From: an archaeon
GTDB taxonomy: Archaea; Nanobdellota; Nanobdellia; Woesearchaeales; JAGVOV01
DNA length: 8,765 bases
Direction: 5' to 3'
Assembly (NCBI GenBank): GCA_020052545.1
Contig: JAGVOV010000139.1
Coordinates: 1-8,765 of the forward strand
Under the pieces are notes generated by a model. The model worked only from the letters and a program-made list of their open reading frames with translations, had not been told where the DNA came from and made no database searches. A program made the translations under genes and the position numbers. Positions 1 to 6,380 of the stretch are shown one piece after another (the first letter of the stretch is position 1; the number at the start of each line of letters is the position of its first letter).

Positions 1-6
1 AGAAAC

Positions 7-16
7 ATTTATATAC
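7..16 (+). promoter_or_regulatory. TATA box of the first gene
   Basis: An archaeal TATA element (ATTTATATAC-like) is centred near base 12. Transcription would be expected to start around base 36-38, giving a leader of about 20 bases before the ATG at 57. An AGAGG Shine-Dalgarno-like sequence lies at 48-52. Seen directly; the transcript start is inferred from normal archaeal spacing. Confidence 0.6.
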
Positions 17-56
17 TAATATAGCTATTTGTAACACTGGTTAATAAAGAGGCTGT

Positions 57-1499
57 ATGAAAAGAAACATCAAGTTGATTTTGCCGTTATTGGCCTTGTT
101 GCTATTATCTTCTGTAGCTTTCGCCGACATAAGCATCCTGACTATCCGAGTCATCCCGATAAAGACAAGCGTGCTCTCTGGTGAGACCGCATATTACACT
201 TTGGAAATAATCAATAGCATGAACACCAATGAGGATTTCCTGATAAAGACGCCGGAGCTTGAATGGACGCTTGATACCATCCCGGAAAACAATTATTTCT
301 TCACTGTCTACAGAGATTCTGTGAAAAGGATCAACATTTCAGTGACTCCAAGAGGAAAACTCAATCTTGGTTTCTATAGGCCTGTGCTGAATGTCGAGCG
401 CTTCAAGACTGGCGACATCACCAGGCTGGGCCTGGACATAAACATCAAATCCGGAAAATCAATGGAATTTCTGCCGAGCCTCAGGGCGACATTGCAGATC
501 CCTTATGAGATTGACTCAAGAAATGAGATGAAGTTCTCTGTTGACATGGAGAACCTCAATCCGAGAGACTTGCAGAATGTCAGCCTGGAGATAAAGAGCA
601 AGTTCTTCACAATACAGAGGACAGTCAATATATTTGGGAATGAAAGGAAGAAAGAGGAATTCTCAGCAGTCCTTGATTCAATTAAAGATGTGGGCAAGGA
701 CACAGCAAAACTAGAAGCATCTGTTGTCATTGGTAACAGGACATTTGTCTTTGAATCGGTGGCGGACTTCAAGATAATAGATTATGCGAGCCTTGACCAG
801 CAGACGAGGATAGAATCAAGCTTCCTCAAGACCAATTATATAATAGATGCCACAAATAACGGCAATGTGAACAGGGAATTTGAGTTAAGGCAGCCAATGG
901 GCTTCTTCAGGGGCCTCTTCACTTCCACCGATCCGAAATCAGACACACTTAAGACTAATGAAGCGAATTATATGCTCTGGCGCTTCGAACTCGATCCAAA
1001 AGAGAAGAAGACAATAATTATGATGACAAACTTCAGGCCTCTTGGCATATTTGTGCTCCTTGTGCTTATCGTGTTTGCGCTCTATTACGCGCTCCGGCCC
1101 CCCATATTGGTGAAGAAGAGCATCGCGCAGATCCATACGACGAAAGAGGGCGGCATCTCTGAGATGAAAGTTGTGCTGCATGTCAAGAGCAGAAGCAGGA
1201 AAATTGTGGATAGCATCAAGATAATCGAGAAGATACCCTTCATAGTAGAGATAAACAAAGAATTCCATGTAGGCACATTGAAGCCGACAACGATAAGCAA
1301 GGCGACTGAGGAAGGCTCTATAGTCAGATGGGACATCACGAACCTCGACCCATTTGAGGAAAGGATCATAACCTACAGGATAAAGACAAAGCTTAGCATA
1401 CTTGGAGGGATAAAGCTTCCTGCTACTGTGGTAAAATACAGGAACAGGAAAAACAATGAGGTCAAGACGACTTCAAACGTGGTGAATCTGGAGATATGA
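57..1499 (+). CDS. Secreted, membrane-anchored beta-sandwich protein
   Basis: The 480-residue protein begins with a signal peptide: KR near the start, a hydrophobic run at about 7-22, and a likely cleavage after AFA (residue 23). About 300 residues follow that look like extracytoplasmic beta-sandwich domains (alternating hydrophobic strands, few cysteines). A single membrane helix spans about 328-346 and is followed by RPP. The last 130 residues then form another beta-rich domain, presumably cytoplasmic, with features such as GTLKPT, a VRWDI strand and DPFEERIITYRI. This tail resembles DUF11/NEW3-like domains of archaeal membrane proteins; I recognise the type but not a named family. The ATG is supported by the TATA box and AGAGG upstream. 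The stop overlaps the next start (ATGA), so the two are probably co-translated. A role in the cell envelope, perhaps with the adjacent exporter, is inference. Confidence 0.8.
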   Translation: MKRNIKLILPLLALLLLSSVAFADISILTIRVIPIKTSVLSGETAYYTLEIINSMNTNEDFLIKTPELEWTLDTIPENNYFFTVYRDSVKRINISVTPRGKLNLGFYRPVLNVERFKTGDITRLGLDINIKSGKSMEFLPSLRATLQIPYEIDSRNEMKFSVDMENLNPRDLQNVSLEIKSKFFTIQRTVNIFGNERKKEEFSAVLDSIKDVGKDTAKLEASVVIGNRTFVFESVADFKIIDYASLDQQTRIESSFLKTNYIIDATNNGNVNREFELRQPMGFFRGLFTSTDPKSDTLKTNEANYMLWRFELDPKEKKTIIMMTNFRPLGIFVLLVLIVFALYYALRPPILVKKSIAQIHTTKEGGISEMKVVLHVKSRSRKIVDSIKIIEKIPFIVEINKEFHVGTLKPTTISKATEEGSIVRWDITNLDPFEERIITYRIKTKLSILGGIKLPATVVKYRNRKNNEVKTTSNVVNLEI

Positions 1500-1711
1500 T
1501 CAGCTTCATCCATACTGTGTTTGTCCTGGCTTTTGTGGCAATACTTTTCTTCCTCTCAAAGCACGTGACAAGGAAGCTCCATCTATGGGATGAGATAGGC
1601 CTTGCAGACAGAAGCTTAGTATTCCTTCTTACATTCATAATGTCTTTTCTGACTATTATCGCGATTGTCTTGATATTGGCCAGCGATGAAGTCACTTTCT
1701 TAGGGCTCTAA
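1496..1711 (+). CDS. Small two-helix membrane protein
   Basis: This is a 71-residue protein with two predicted membrane helices, about residues 3-20 and 41-63, joined by a short polar loop with several charged residues (KHVTRKLHLWDE). The short tail is acidic. I do not recognise a family. The start overlaps the preceding stop by four bases (ATGA). A GGTGA sequence at 1481-1485 and GGAG at 1490-1493 could serve as ribosome binding sites, so translation coupled to the upstream anchored protein is likely. It may be a partner of that protein or an accessory membrane subunit of the exporter that follows, but nothing in the sequence decides this. No shadowing ORF on the other strand looks like a real protein. 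Confidence 0.65.
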   Translation: MISFIHTVFVLAFVAILFFLSKHVTRKLHLWDEIGLADRSLVFLLTFIMSFLTIIAIVLILASDEVTFLGL

Positions 1712-1713
1712 AG

Positions 1714-1722
1714 CTTTAAATA
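1714..1722 (+). promoter_or_regulatory. TATA box of the ABC exporter genes
   Basis: CTTTAAATA sits immediately after the stop of the small membrane protein. Its centre is about 27 bases before the ATG at 1745, so the exporter transcript is probably leaderless. The ATPase start has no convincing Shine-Dalgarno sequence, which agrees. This makes the exporter and radical SAM genes a possible separate transcription unit. Confidence 0.55.
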
Positions 1723-1744
1723 AGAACAACATTCTCTTAGTCTT

Positions 1745-2668
1745 ATGCAAGCGGTCAGCGTAAAGGGCCTGAACAAGACATTCGGCAGCGGAAAGAATGA
1801 AGTCAAGGCCTTGAAAGATGTCTCTTTGGACATAGCTGAAGGAGAGATCATTGGCCTTCTTGGCCCGAATGGTGCAGGGAAGACAACATTCATCAGCATA
1901 CTTACAGGGCTGCTTGAGAAAGACAACGGCAGCGTGAATGTGTTGGGCCTTGACCTCGACAAGGATCTAGAAAAGATCAAGGGTGGTATAGGGGTAGTGT
2001 CTGGCTTTTCCATGGTGTCTATAGATCTTACAGTCACGGAATTCCTGCGCTTCTTCGGCATGCTTTATGGCGTCAAGAATCTCGAGAAAAGGATTGTTGA
2101 AGTGATGAAGCTTGTCGGAATCTTTGAGAGGAAAGACGAGATATCAAAAGATTTGAGCTCAGGCTTCAAGCAGCGCCTTGTGATAGCTAAATCCCTTCTT
2201 AATTCACCCAAAGTTCTCTTTTTGGATGAGCCTACTGTCGGCCTGGATGTTGAGATAGCGGTGAAGGTGCGTGAATTGATATTGGAATTGAAGAAGCAGG
2301 GAACGACAATATTGCTCACTTCGCACAATCTTTACGAGGTCGAGCAGCTGTGCGACAGGATAGCGCTGATAAACGAGGGTAAGATAATCGCTTTGGGAAC
2401 AATAAAAGACATCAAAGGGATGCTACGCCTGAGCACAAAGATCATTGTTGTCTGTGATGATGCCAAAAAAGCCTCCTCTTTCATAGCTAAGATGAAAGAG
2501 ATAAGGAAAATTGAGATGAAAGGCAATACTCTCCACATAGAGCTTGAAGGGCGAGACACAAGGAAGATCCTGAATGCCCTCATAGATGCGAAAGTTGGCC
2601 TTGAGAGCTTCAGTCTTGTTGAACCATCACTTGAAGATGCATTTATACAGCTGGTGAAGAAAAGATGA
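1745..2668 (+). CDS. ABC-2 type transporter, ATP-binding subunit
   Basis: The 307-residue nucleotide-binding subunit powers the permease encoded next. Visible motifs are Walker A GPNGAGKT at 40-47, signature LSSGF at 137-141, Walker B VLFLDEP at 157-163 with catalytic glutamate 162, D-loop GLD at 166-168 and switch histidine H194 in TSH. Residues from about 225 form a C-terminal extension of the DUF4162 type common in DrrA/NatA-like drug, lipid and polysaccharide exporters. The Q-loop region reads VVSGFSM, with no glutamine where VPQ is usual, and the signature differs from LSGGQ. Length and layout are otherwise normal. The stop overlaps the permease start by ATGA, so the subunits are translationally coupled. 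Substrate cannot be read from this subunit. Confidence 0.93.
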   Translation: MQAVSVKGLNKTFGSGKNEVKALKDVSLDIAEGEIIGLLGPNGAGKTTFISILTGLLEKDNGSVNVLGLDLDKDLEKIKGGIGVVSGFSMVSIDLTVTEFLRFFGMLYGVKNLEKRIVEVMKLVGIFERKDEISKDLSSGFKQRLVIAKSLLNSPKVLFLDEPTVGLDVEIAVKVRELILELKKQGTTILLTSHNLYEVEQLCDRIALINEGKIIALGTIKDIKGMLRLSTKIIVVCDDAKKASSFIAKMKEIRKIEMKGNTLHIELEGRDTRKILNALIDAKVGLESFSLVEPSLEDAFIQLVKKR

Positions 2669-3432
2669 TATCCTTGAGGAGGACTTTTGCAATCGCTTAT
2701 ATGAATTGGATAGTCCTAAGAAGAAATTGGTTCAGGCTCTTTGATGTTACATTATGGCCATTGATACTTTTCTACAGCATAACCTTGTTCATCAGCTTCA
2801 TAGGAACTGACAGGAATCTCCTTGCCATGGTGATAATGGGTATCATAGGCTGGCGCGCAGTCTATCATTTCCAGATAGAATCTTCCGTATCTTACATGGA
2901 TAACTATTGGGGAAGGTTATTGCCGCATACTCTAGCTACTCCATTGAAGCTCTCAGAATTTGTCATCGCGAATCTGTTGATGGGCTTGCTCAAGTTCATA
3001 ATAGTGACAATCATGTATTTTGTGATATCCTACTCCATGTTCTCATTTTCAGTCCCTAACTGGCCAATCTTCCTGATAGCGATAGCTTATCTTTGTTTTG
3101 TGGGTTTGGTCATTGGCTTGATAACATTCGGTTTCACCATGCTCTATCATGAGAATGCGATAACATTCTCTTTCATAGTCCCTGACTTGCTTGTCTTGAT
3201 TTCAGGAGTCTATTATCCGATAAAGATCTTCCCTGTCTTCATCCAAGAATTTGTCAAGATTCTGCCTACATTCTATGGCTTTGAGCTGCTGAAGAGCATG
3301 GTCGGCTATGGAAAAGCAAACTATTTAATGATGTTCGTAACCGCTTTAGTCTGGCTGGTGATAGCGGTGCTTTTTGTCCGCTATTGCTTCAGAAAAGCAA
3401 AAAGAGAGGGGAAAAGTGGAAAATTCAACTGA
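2665..3432 (+). CDS. ABC-2 type transporter, permease subunit
   Basis: The 255-residue integral membrane protein has about six helices, near residues 27-46, 52-70, 98-124, 132-160, 165-185 and 221-241, with a basic C-terminal tail (RKAKREGK). The segment LISGVYYPIKIFP at about 178-190 is the conserved late segment of ABC-2 permeases, just before the loop that leads to the last helix. It starts within the stop of the ATPase gene (ATGA), so the two form one exporter, probably a homodimer of each chain. ABC-2 systems of this size export lipids, glycans, antibiotics or peptides; which applies here is not visible. Its 3' end overlaps the start of the radical SAM gene by 17 bases, which ties that enzyme to the transporter. 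Confidence 0.9.
   Translation: MISLRRTFAIAYMNWIVLRRNWFRLFDVTLWPLILFYSITLFISFIGTDRNLLAMVIMGIIGWRAVYHFQIESSVSYMDNYWGRLLPHTLATPLKLSEFVIANLLMGLLKFIIVTIMYFVISYSMFSFSVPNWPIFLIAIAYLCFVGLVIGLITFGFTMLYHENAITFSFIVPDLLVLISGVYYPIKIFPVFIQEFVKILPTFYGFELLKSMVGYGKANYLMMFVTALVWLVIAVLFVRYCFRKAKREGKSGKFN
3404..3411 (+). promoter_or_regulatory. Ribosome binding site that decides a GTG start
   Basis: GAGAGGGG lies four bases before the GTG at 3416 and inside the permease gene. It is the strongest purine-rich site near the start of the radical SAM gene. It favours GTG 3416 over the in-frame TTG at 3374, which has T-rich sequence before it. Confidence 0.6.
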
Positions 3433-4945
3433 ATACGTCTCTGGCGTTTATGGAGAAGAGACGGATGCGGGAAGAAAATTCAGGTGGCTTTCAAAAAAGG
3501 CGATTCTTGGCGTACCAGCTACTGGTGAAAGATACATGTTCATCGAACTCTTCAGCTCGCTTGAGGACATGGAGCAGAAAGTCACCTTAAAAGGCGGGAA
3601 GCAGGACAAAGAGATGGCGCTGCTCAACGGGTGGGGCACATATACAGTTGATTGGGGCCATGGAAAATCCCTTGAGATAATGTCAGAGAAGATCCTTGTT
3701 GTCCCTGAAGACAAAAGAGAGCTATGCGTCAGACTCGGCAAGATAACTTTCGGGGGAGAGAAGTCCCCAGGGATAGTTATAACAGAAAATAAGATAATCA
3801 ACATGGGTGAATTTGTCGATGGTAAGACAATACTTTCATCATTCCCTGTCAATCTCGGCATAGACATACATGGCATCTGCAATTTCAGGCCTGCCTGCGT
3901 CTACTGCGAATACGACTTTGTCAAGACTATGGAGGGCAAGAACGTGCACTTGGCTTTTGACAAACATACATTGGAGGAATATGGCCCTTTCTTCAAGAAT
4001 GCTGAGCAGATGACAAATTGCTCTATAGGAGAGCCGCTGCTCTCAAAGACTGTGAAAGAGGTGTTTGAAGAATTTGAGAAGAATGCCAAGACAGTTGAGA
4101 TGTCTACAAATGGCCTGCTGCTCAACAAGGATGCAAGGTCATTCCTCTCAGGAAAAAATCTACACCTTTATGTCTCCCTTGATGCTGCGACGCCCGAGAC
4201 ATACAGCAGGCTGCGCATCAATGCATTCAAGCAAGTGGTTGACAATGTGAGAAACCTGGTGAAGGAAAGGAAGAATAAGCTTCCTGTTGTTTACCTTGTG
4301 TTCATGCCGATGCACATAAACATGCACGAGCTCGAGGATTTCTTCAAGCTAGCTGCTGATATCGGGGCTGATGCAGTCATATTGAGGCCATTGGTAATTC
4401 AGGAGAACGTGGTGAAGACACCTGAACGCTCAGGCTATGTGTTTGAATATTCAAAAGAGATATTGTCTTTCAACGAGTTCATAAAAGTTTCAAAGGAAGC
4501 TGAAGAGTTCTCTAAAAAATATAATATCAGGCTGCTGAATCAGATGAACTTCAACAATGTCCTTGACAAGGCTATGGAAAAATCCGATGTCAAGGAACCT
4601 TCCTTGATGAAGGCAAAGAATGAGATTATAGAGGATAAGCCAAAGAAGGCGAAGCCAATCTGTGATGAGCCATGGAAAGCTTTGTACATACTTAGGAGCG
4701 GTGTGAAGCCGTGCTGCTACGGCAATGCGACGATAGCAGACATGAAAGATTATAAAGATGCATGGAACGGTCCTAAGATAAGAGAGATAAGGGAGAAGCT
4801 CGCGAAAGGGCAGCTCTCAGACTATTGCTTAGGCAGCCAGTCATGCCCCATAGTGAAGATGTATATGAAAGGCAAGCTGAAGCGGCCGAATCCATTTTAT
4901 AGGCTTGCTAGATATGCCAAGAACAAGATACTCCGGAAGATTTGA
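3416..4945 (+). CDS. Radical SAM enzyme with SPASM-like C-terminal cysteines
   Basis: The protein is 509 residues from the GTG. Residues 1-130 are a beta-rich domain with SGVYGEE, FRW and a GWGTYTVDW stretch. It resembles the N-terminal domain seen on some radical SAM and glycosyltransferase proteins of surface-polysaccharide loci (from memory, not tested). The radical SAM core follows, with the cluster-binding cysteines C155, C161 and C164 spaced CX5CX2C rather than CX3CX2C, a GEP motif at 205-207 in place of GGE, and STNG at 230-233. The C-terminal part carries C416, C433, C434, C471 and C477, fitting one auxiliary iron-sulphur cluster as in SPASM or Twitch domains. Such enzymes modify peptides, sugars or cofactors by radical chemistry. 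The overlap with the permease suggests its product is exported or that it modifies an envelope component. No precursor peptide gene is evident. Confidence 0.88.
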   Translation: MENSTEYVSGVYGEETDAGRKFRWLSKKAILGVPATGERYMFIELFSSLEDMEQKVTLKGGKQDKEMALLNGWGTYTVDWGHGKSLEIMSEKILVVPEDKRELCVRLGKITFGGEKSPGIVITENKIINMGEFVDGKTILSSFPVNLGIDIHGICNFRPACVYCEYDFVKTMEGKNVHLAFDKHTLEEYGPFFKNAEQMTNCSIGEPLLSKTVKEVFEEFEKNAKTVEMSTNGLLLNKDARSFLSGKNLHLYVSLDAATPETYSRLRINAFKQVVDNVRNLVKERKNKLPVVYLVFMPMHINMHELEDFFKLAADIGADAVILRPLVIQENVVKTPERSGYVFEYSKEILSFNEFIKVSKEAEEFSKKYNIRLLNQMNFNNVLDKAMEKSDVKEPSLMKAKNEIIEDKPKKAKPICDEPWKALYILRSGVKPCCYGNATIADMKDYKDAWNGPKIREIREKLAKGQLSDYCLGSQSCPIVKMYMKGKLKRPNPFYRLARYAKNKILRKI

Positions 4946-4951
4946 GCAATC

Positions 4952-4959
4952 TTTATAAA
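4952..4959 (+). promoter_or_regulatory. TATA box of tRNA-Tyr
   Basis: TTTATAAA is centred about 28 bases before the first base of the mature tRNA. Transcription would thus begin within one or two bases of the tRNA 5' end. The box starts seven bases after the stop of the radical SAM gene. Confidence 0.7.
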
Positions 4960-4983
4960 CATCTTCTTCAACCACTAAATTGA

Positions 4984-5108
4984 CCTCGCCTAGCTCAACG
5001 GTTAGAGCGTTCGGCTGTAGATAAATTCGTGCGCGGACATGGCATCATGCTTAGGATGAAGCGGCAACAGCCACCGAAAGGTTCCTGGTTCGATTCCGGG
5101 GGCGGGGA
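4984..5108 (+). tRNA. tRNA-Tyr(GUA) with intron at 37/38
   Basis: The full cloverleaf can be drawn. Acceptor 4984-4990 pairs with 5101-5107 (seven pairs, one G-U). D stem 4993-4996 pairs with 5005-5008. Anticodon stem 5010-5014 pairs with 5074-5078. T stem 5084-5088 pairs with 5096-5100 around TTCGATT, and the discriminator is A5108. The anticodon GTA is at 5017-5019 and the first pair is C1-G72, the known identity pair for archaeal tyrosyl-tRNA synthetase. The exons are 37 and 36 bases, and the 3' CCA is not encoded. An intron follows G37. Confidence 0.93.
5021..5072 (+). other. tRNA intron with bulge-helix-bulge ends
   Basis: This is a 52-base intron after position 37. CTGT at 5015-5018 pairs perfectly with ACAG at 5067-5070, giving the central four-pair helix. 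The three-base bulges are AG|A (5019-5021) and CC|A (5071-5073), each cut after the second base as the archaeal splicing endonuclease requires. The anticodon stem is the outer helix. The inner helix is weak directly next to the bulges (only T5022-A5066). A five-pair helix forms further in, 5026-5030 with 5056-5060. Confidence 0.85.
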
Positions 5109-5183
5109 TATTTCATCCTGTCCAGAACGTTTTCGGTAAATTCTCAGCAAAGCTTATCAATCCTGATTTCTGAAAAACAGTAA

Positions 5184-5193
5184 AATATATAAA
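5184..5193 (+). promoter_or_regulatory. TATA box of the AbrB-RelE locus
   Basis: AATATATAAA lies about 36-40 bases before the ATG at 5225. A transcript start near 5214-5216 is expected from normal archaeal spacing, leaving a leader of roughly ten bases. The palindrome at 5196-5215 begins three bases downstream. Confidence 0.65.
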
Positions 5194-5195
5194 TC

Positions 5196-5215
5196 AAGTA
5201 AGATTAATCTTACTT
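5196..5215. promoter_or_regulatory. Perfect 20-bp palindromic operator
   Basis: AAGTAAGATTAATCTTACTT is identical to its reverse complement over all 20 bases. It fills the space between the TATA box and the expected transcript start. A dimer bound here would block initiation. By analogy with other toxin-antitoxin loci, the AbrB-type product of the next gene, alone or with its toxin, is the natural candidate. The binding itself is inferred. Confidence 0.7.
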
Positions 5216-5224
5216 AGTGATAAA

Positions 5225-5497
5225 ATGGAGATAGGCATGACAAGATTGAGCACAAAAGGTCAGATAATAATACCGCTGAGCATGAGGAAAGGCATGAAGC
5301 AAGGAGATCAGTTCATAGTGATGAGGGAAGGAGAGAGATTTGTCCTTAAGAGGGCTACTAACAGAGATAAGAGACTGCAGGAAGATCTTGAATTCGCGAG
5401 AAGAACGGAGGAGGCCTGGCAGCGGCATGACAGAGGAGAGTACAAAACCTTAGGAGCTGCTGAATTCATGAGAAGGGTTAAACTTGGTAAACTATGA
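5225..5497 (+). CDS. AbrB/MazE/SpoVT-type antitoxin and repressor
   Basis: The 90-residue protein has an N-terminal swapped-hairpin AbrB domain, about residues 3-45. The typical run TRLSTKGQIIIP is followed by SMRKGMKQGDQFIV and a final strand RFVLKRA. The C-terminal half (about 46-90) is charged and helical, with LEFARRTEEAW and a basic end. It fits the toxin-wrapping tail seen on archaeal antitoxins of this class. It should bind DNA as a dimer and neutralise the RelE-type toxin encoded directly behind it. The palindrome before the gene is the likely autoregulatory site. M1 at 5225 is preferred because it gives the usual short N-terminus before TRLSTKGQ; M5 at 5237 is possible. The gene overlaps the remains of the toxin gene. 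Confidence 0.88.
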   Translation: MEIGMTRLSTKGQIIIPLSMRKGMKQGDQFIVMREGERFVLKRATNRDKRLQEDLEFARRTEEAWQRHDRGEYKTLGAAEFMRRVKLGKL

Positions 5498-5731
5498 TTA
5501 CGACGAATATTTTGCTAAGACTCTTTCTAAAATCAGCGATAAGAAATTGCTCGAAAAGGTTTCGAAGCAGTAAATAAAGTGCTCAAAGATCCAGAAATAG
5601 GCAAGCCAATGAGGTTCGGAAGGAAAGGCACAAGAGAAATATACCTTAACCCTTTTAGGATGTCATACTGCTTCATTAAAGAATCAGATATAGTGATCTT
5701 CCTAGATCTTTACCACGGAGACGAGCAATGA
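5484..5731 (+). pseudogene. RelE/ParE-type toxin, broken by a frameshift
   Basis: Two frames together encode one RelE-like toxin of about 82 residues. From a TTG at 5484 the first frame gives VNYDYDEYFAKTLSKI and on to LLEKV. It then meets a TAA at 5571. The frame one base back continues from 5561 with FEAVNKVLKDPEIGKPMRFG, then GTREIYLNPFRMSY, and ends LYHGDEQ before a TGA at 5729-5731. IGKP-RF/Y, a basic GTRE strand, PFR-SY and a terminal H-DEQ are typical of archaeal RelE toxins. Adding one T to the GGTTTCG run at 5558-5564 restores a single ORF. No good slippery heptamer is present, so a real inactivating deletion or a sequencing error is more likely than programmed shifting. The start is uncertain: the ATG at 5494 is out of frame. 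Confidence 0.8.
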
Positions 5732-5756
5732 TTAATCTGGATGCCAATCCTTACTT

Positions 5757-6293
5757 TTATGTCAATTCCCTTTTCAATATCTTGTGCGCGTTGTTTATCT
5801 CCTTGAATTTGTCAACGCTGCCGTTAGGCTTGTCAGGATGATGCTCCTTCGCAAGATCCTTGTAAATCTTATCAATAGTCTCTAGATCTGCGGTATGGTC
5901 AAGGCCTAATACTTCCCTTGCCTCTTTCCTCTTCTTCTTGATGTCGCGCGCTTCAGAAAAGTCATTGATGAACTCTTCTGGGCTTTTTTTCCCTTCTATT
6001 ATATCACTGACATAAACATCAATGACCTTGAAGACGACATACAGGTTCTCGACATATTTGCTACACAGTCCATAGCTGTAGTGCAGATGGTTCCCGTCAG
6101 CATACCATGATGCCGATGCTGGGGATTTTTTCATGGCATTCGCCTCAAGCTCAATCTCAACATCATCTTCTGTGAGGCCGATCCTCCTTAGCGATTCCAA
6201 TATCTTGTTCTTGTATTGCAGCGCTCTCCTGTTGAAAGAATCCTTCACAGTAATCAAATCAATCTCATACCCTTTAGCCACGATTTTAGTCAT
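5757..6293 (-). CDS. J-domain co-chaperone with C-terminal J domain
   Basis: The 178-residue protein carries a J domain at its C-terminus, about residues 124-176: EVLGLDHTAD (helix I), IDKIYKDLAKE (helix II), the invariant HPD at 152-154, then FKEINNAHKIL (helix III). HPD is the site that stimulates DnaK ATPase. There is no glycine-rich or zinc-finger region, so this is a class C (type III) J protein. Residues 1-120 form an alpha/beta domain I do not recognise, with SASWYADGNHLHYSYG in the middle and a lysine-rich linker (KKKRKEAREV) before the J domain. It is probably the part that chooses the client. The gene converges on the broken toxin gene, with 25 bases between stops. A TATA box and an inverted repeat lie before its ATG. 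The start has no Shine-Dalgarno sequence. Confidence 0.85.
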   Translation of the reverse strand: MTKIVAKGYEIDLITVKDSFNRRALQYKNKILESLRRIGLTEDDVEIELEANAMKKSPASASWYADGNHLHYSYGLCSKYVENLYVVFKVIDVYVSDIIEGKKSPEEFINDFSEARDIKKKRKEAREVLGLDHTADLETIDKIYKDLAKEHHPDKPNGSVDKFKEINNAHKILKRELT

Positions 6294-6302
6294 TTTGATG
6301 CA

Positions 6303-6321
6303 AACAAAACAGAATTTTGTT
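6303..6321. promoter_or_regulatory. Inverted repeat before the J-domain gene
   Basis: AACAAAA at 6303-6309 and TTTTGTT at 6315-6321 form a perfect seven-pair inverted repeat around five bases. It lies 10 bases before the - strand ATG and at the predicted 5' end of that transcript. It could be a short leader hairpin or an operator next to the start site. The A/T-only stem is weak. Confidence 0.35.
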
Positions 6322-6343
6322 ATGGCTGTGGGAACATCGCTTC

Positions 6344-6353
6344 ATTTATAAAA
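6344..6353 (-). promoter_or_regulatory. TATA box of the J-domain gene
   Basis: Read on the - strand this is TTTTATAAAT. Its centre is near 6349, which predicts a start near 6323 and a leader of about 30 bases. It faces away from the TATA-like box at 6381-6391, giving a divergent promoter region of 136 bases. Confidence 0.6.
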
Positions 6354-6380
6354 GTTCACAATTTATGGTCCTCCACGAAA

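Noticed and set aside
3374..3415. In-frame TTG at 3374 as the start of the radical SAM gene
   Set aside because: It gives a deeper overlap with the permease and has no Shine-Dalgarno sequence, whereas GTG 3416 has GAGAGGGG four bases upstream. The extra 14 residues are just the permease tail read in another frame.
3448..3882. A 144-codon open frame on the - strand
   Set aside because: It is antisense to the N-terminal domain of the radical SAM protein, has no promoter or ribosome binding site, and its composition is that of a shadow frame.
5021..5072. C/D box guide RNA inside the tRNA intron
   Set aside because: GGATGAA resembles a C box only loosely, and there is no CTGA D box in the intron.
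5073..5160. tRNA-Tyr as an integration site for the toxin-antitoxin locus
   Set aside because: No second copy of the tRNA 3' end and no integrase were seen in the window.
5555..5575. Programmed -1 frameshifting in the RelE gene
   Set aside because: The codons GAA AAG GTT TCG do not form an X XXY YYZ slippery site, and no clear downstream stem was found. A plain deletion or read error explains the break better.
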